Positions 29,115 to 29,971 of a stretch of DNA of 29,971 bases are shown piece after piece (within the stretch, counting starts at the first letter, position 1; every line of letters begins with the position of its first letter). The position numbers and the translations under genes were made by a program. The DNA comes from JAKATY01 sp038876335 (GTDB taxonomy: Archaea; Micrarchaeota; Micrarchaeia; Micrarchaeales; Micrarchaeaceae). Where the stretch lies: positions 1 to 29,971 of the forward strand of contig JAVYYS010000002.1 of assembly GCA_038876335.1 (NCBI GenBank), in the 5' to 3' direction. Under the pieces are notes generated by a model, which searched no databases, was not told the DNA's origin, and saw only the letters and a program-made list of their open reading frames with translations.

Positions 29115-29370
29115 CATGCGCAGAATAGACGGAATATTTTTAGCTTTAACGTTTCTTAATATTAATGTATTTTTGCTTCGATTACAAATACCGCTCATGC
29201 GCAATACAAGCATTGCGCGGTAGGATCAGTTGACGCAATGTTTATGCTGCTTCTGATTATAGCAGAACCAGATAGCAGAGCGCAAGGAATAAGTATATAA
29301 TAGTTTAAAGTTTAACTCACTATCGAAATTTATTGGCATAAGTATAAGTTAAATTGCGGATTTATTGCAA
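29115..29370. other. Gene-free region between pelota and aEF1A
   Basis: Together with copy C this makes a gap of about 400 bp. It holds a perfect inverted repeat GCGCAAT-ACAAGC-ATTGCGC (29199-29218), a second near-repeat around 29247-29265 (CTGCTTCTG...TAGCAG), and TATA-like elements near 29163-29173 and 29292-29300. A structured leader or a small RNA is possible; I see no convincing reading frame. Confidence 0.35.
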
Positions 29371-29402
29371 ATTTATACTTTATGCTTAATGCTTACTGGT
29401 GA
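29371..29402 (+). promoter_or_regulatory. Promoter and ribosome site of aEF1A
   Basis: ATTTATACTT (29371-29380) is a TATA box placed about 30 bp before the ATG, and GGTGA (29398-29402) is a ribosome site five bases before ATG 29408. The leader would therefore be very short. Confidence 0.55.
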
Positions 29403-29407
29403 ATTTA

Positions 29408-29971
29408 ATGGCAGTACAAAAACCACATCTGAACCTGATTTTTATAGGGCACGTAGACCATGGAAAGTCTACTACAGTCGGAAGGCTTCTTTTTGAGACA
29501 GGGGCCATATCGGATAGGGACATGGATAAATATAGGGAGCTTGCAAAGCAGTACAACAAACCGACTTTCGAATTCGCATTTGTAATGGATGCACAGAAGG
29601 AAGAGCGAGAAAGGGGCATTACAATAGATATAGCGCACAAGGAATTCCAAACTGCGAAATATTACTTTACGATCATCGATGCGCCTGGACACAAGGACTT
29701 TGTAAAGAACATGATAACGGGCTCGAGCCAGGCAGACGCCGCGGTGCTCGTTATAGGAGCGGCCGAGGGGATAGGCAAGCAGACGAGGGAGCATACAATA
29801 CTCGCGAACGTACTTGGAATAGAGCAAATAATTATAGGCATAAATAAAATGGATGCCGTAAACTATGACAAACAGAAGTATGAGGAAATAAAGAAGCAGA
29901 TGACCGATTTGCTCAAGTCGCTCGGATATAAGGGTCTCGACACGACAGTATTTGTGCCGTACTCTGCTATG
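29408..29971 (+). CDS. tuf: Translation elongation factor aEF1A (EF-Tu), N-terminal part
   Basis: The frame runs off the window end after 188 residues. The GTPase motifs are clear: G1 GHVDHGKST (14-22), effector region KEERERGITIDIAHKEF, G3 DAPGHKDFVKNMITGSSQADAAVLVI and G4 NKMD, in the archaeal/eukaryotic EF1A order with the KYRELAKQYNKPTFEFAFVMDAQKEERERG insert in pieces. It delivers aminoacyl-tRNA to the ribosome and in archaea also partners Pelota and aRF1. Start and ribosome site are unambiguous. Confidence 0.96.
   Translation, partial: MAVQKPHLNLIFIGHVDHGKSTTVGRLLFETGAISDRDMDKYRELAKQYNKPTFEFAFVMDAQKEERERGITIDIAHKEFQTAKYYFTIIDAPGHKDFVKNMITGSSQADAAVLVIGAAEGIGKQTREHTILANVLGIEQIIIGINKMDAVNYDKQKYEEIKKQMTDLLKSLGYKGLDTTVFVPYSAM

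Overview
This window is a dense stretch of an archaeal chromosome. The evidence is the set of archaeal-type informational genes: L30, L15, L21e, L29, aIF1/SUI1, Rpo4, DnaG-type primase, Hjc, Hef, Nop5, Pelota, aEF1A, archaeal PheS/PheT and an archaeal topoisomerase IA. TATA boxes, leaderless starts, GGAGGTGA-type ribosome sites and introns at tRNA position 37/38 agree. Short genes, broken-up ribosomal operons and several proteins missing a usual domain suggest a reduced-genome DPANN lineage, perhaps Micrarchaeota-like. That lineage call is inference.

Layout. 1-3.1 kb: end of an spc-type ribosomal operon (probable S5 end, L30, L15), then a GT4 glycosyltransferase where secY usually follows, then a coiled-coil protein. 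3.1-7 kb: beta-CASP ribonuclease, a basic hypothetical, intron-containing tRNA-Ala, a minimal alkyltransferase, a winged-helix regulator and a hypothetical. 7-12 kb (minus): membrane protein, pheS, pheT and a short nop5. 12-15.9 kb: a tiny acidic-protein locus (+) and a hef / antiporter / hjc cluster (-). 16-20 kb (+): tRNA-Phe with a 12-nt intron, A24 prepilin peptidase, lipoate ligase-like protein, tRNA-Gly, dnaG. 20-22 kb: L29-SUI1 and a MoxR ATPase (-), then rpo4 and DUF655 (+). 22.8-24.3 kb: L21e (-), a single-repeat TBP (+), a two-hairpin RNA candidate and a short TrmI (-). 24.3-29 kb: topA, small membrane proteins, a paired SMR-like transporter and pelota. The window ends inside aEF1A (+).

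Most notable: (1) a 105-residue TATA-binding protein with one TBP repeat but both intercalating phenylalanines, so a homodimer could rebuild a canonical saddle; (2) beside it, an intergenic segment with its own promoter and two perfect hairpins, possibly a small RNA; (3) domain loss in Nop5 (fibrillarin-binding domain) and TrmI (N-terminal domain); (4) an A8 run joining two overlapping frames of a small acidic protein; (5) at least four dispersed degenerate copies of a hairpin repeat resembling IS200/IS605-type ends, one supplying the 3' end of nop5.
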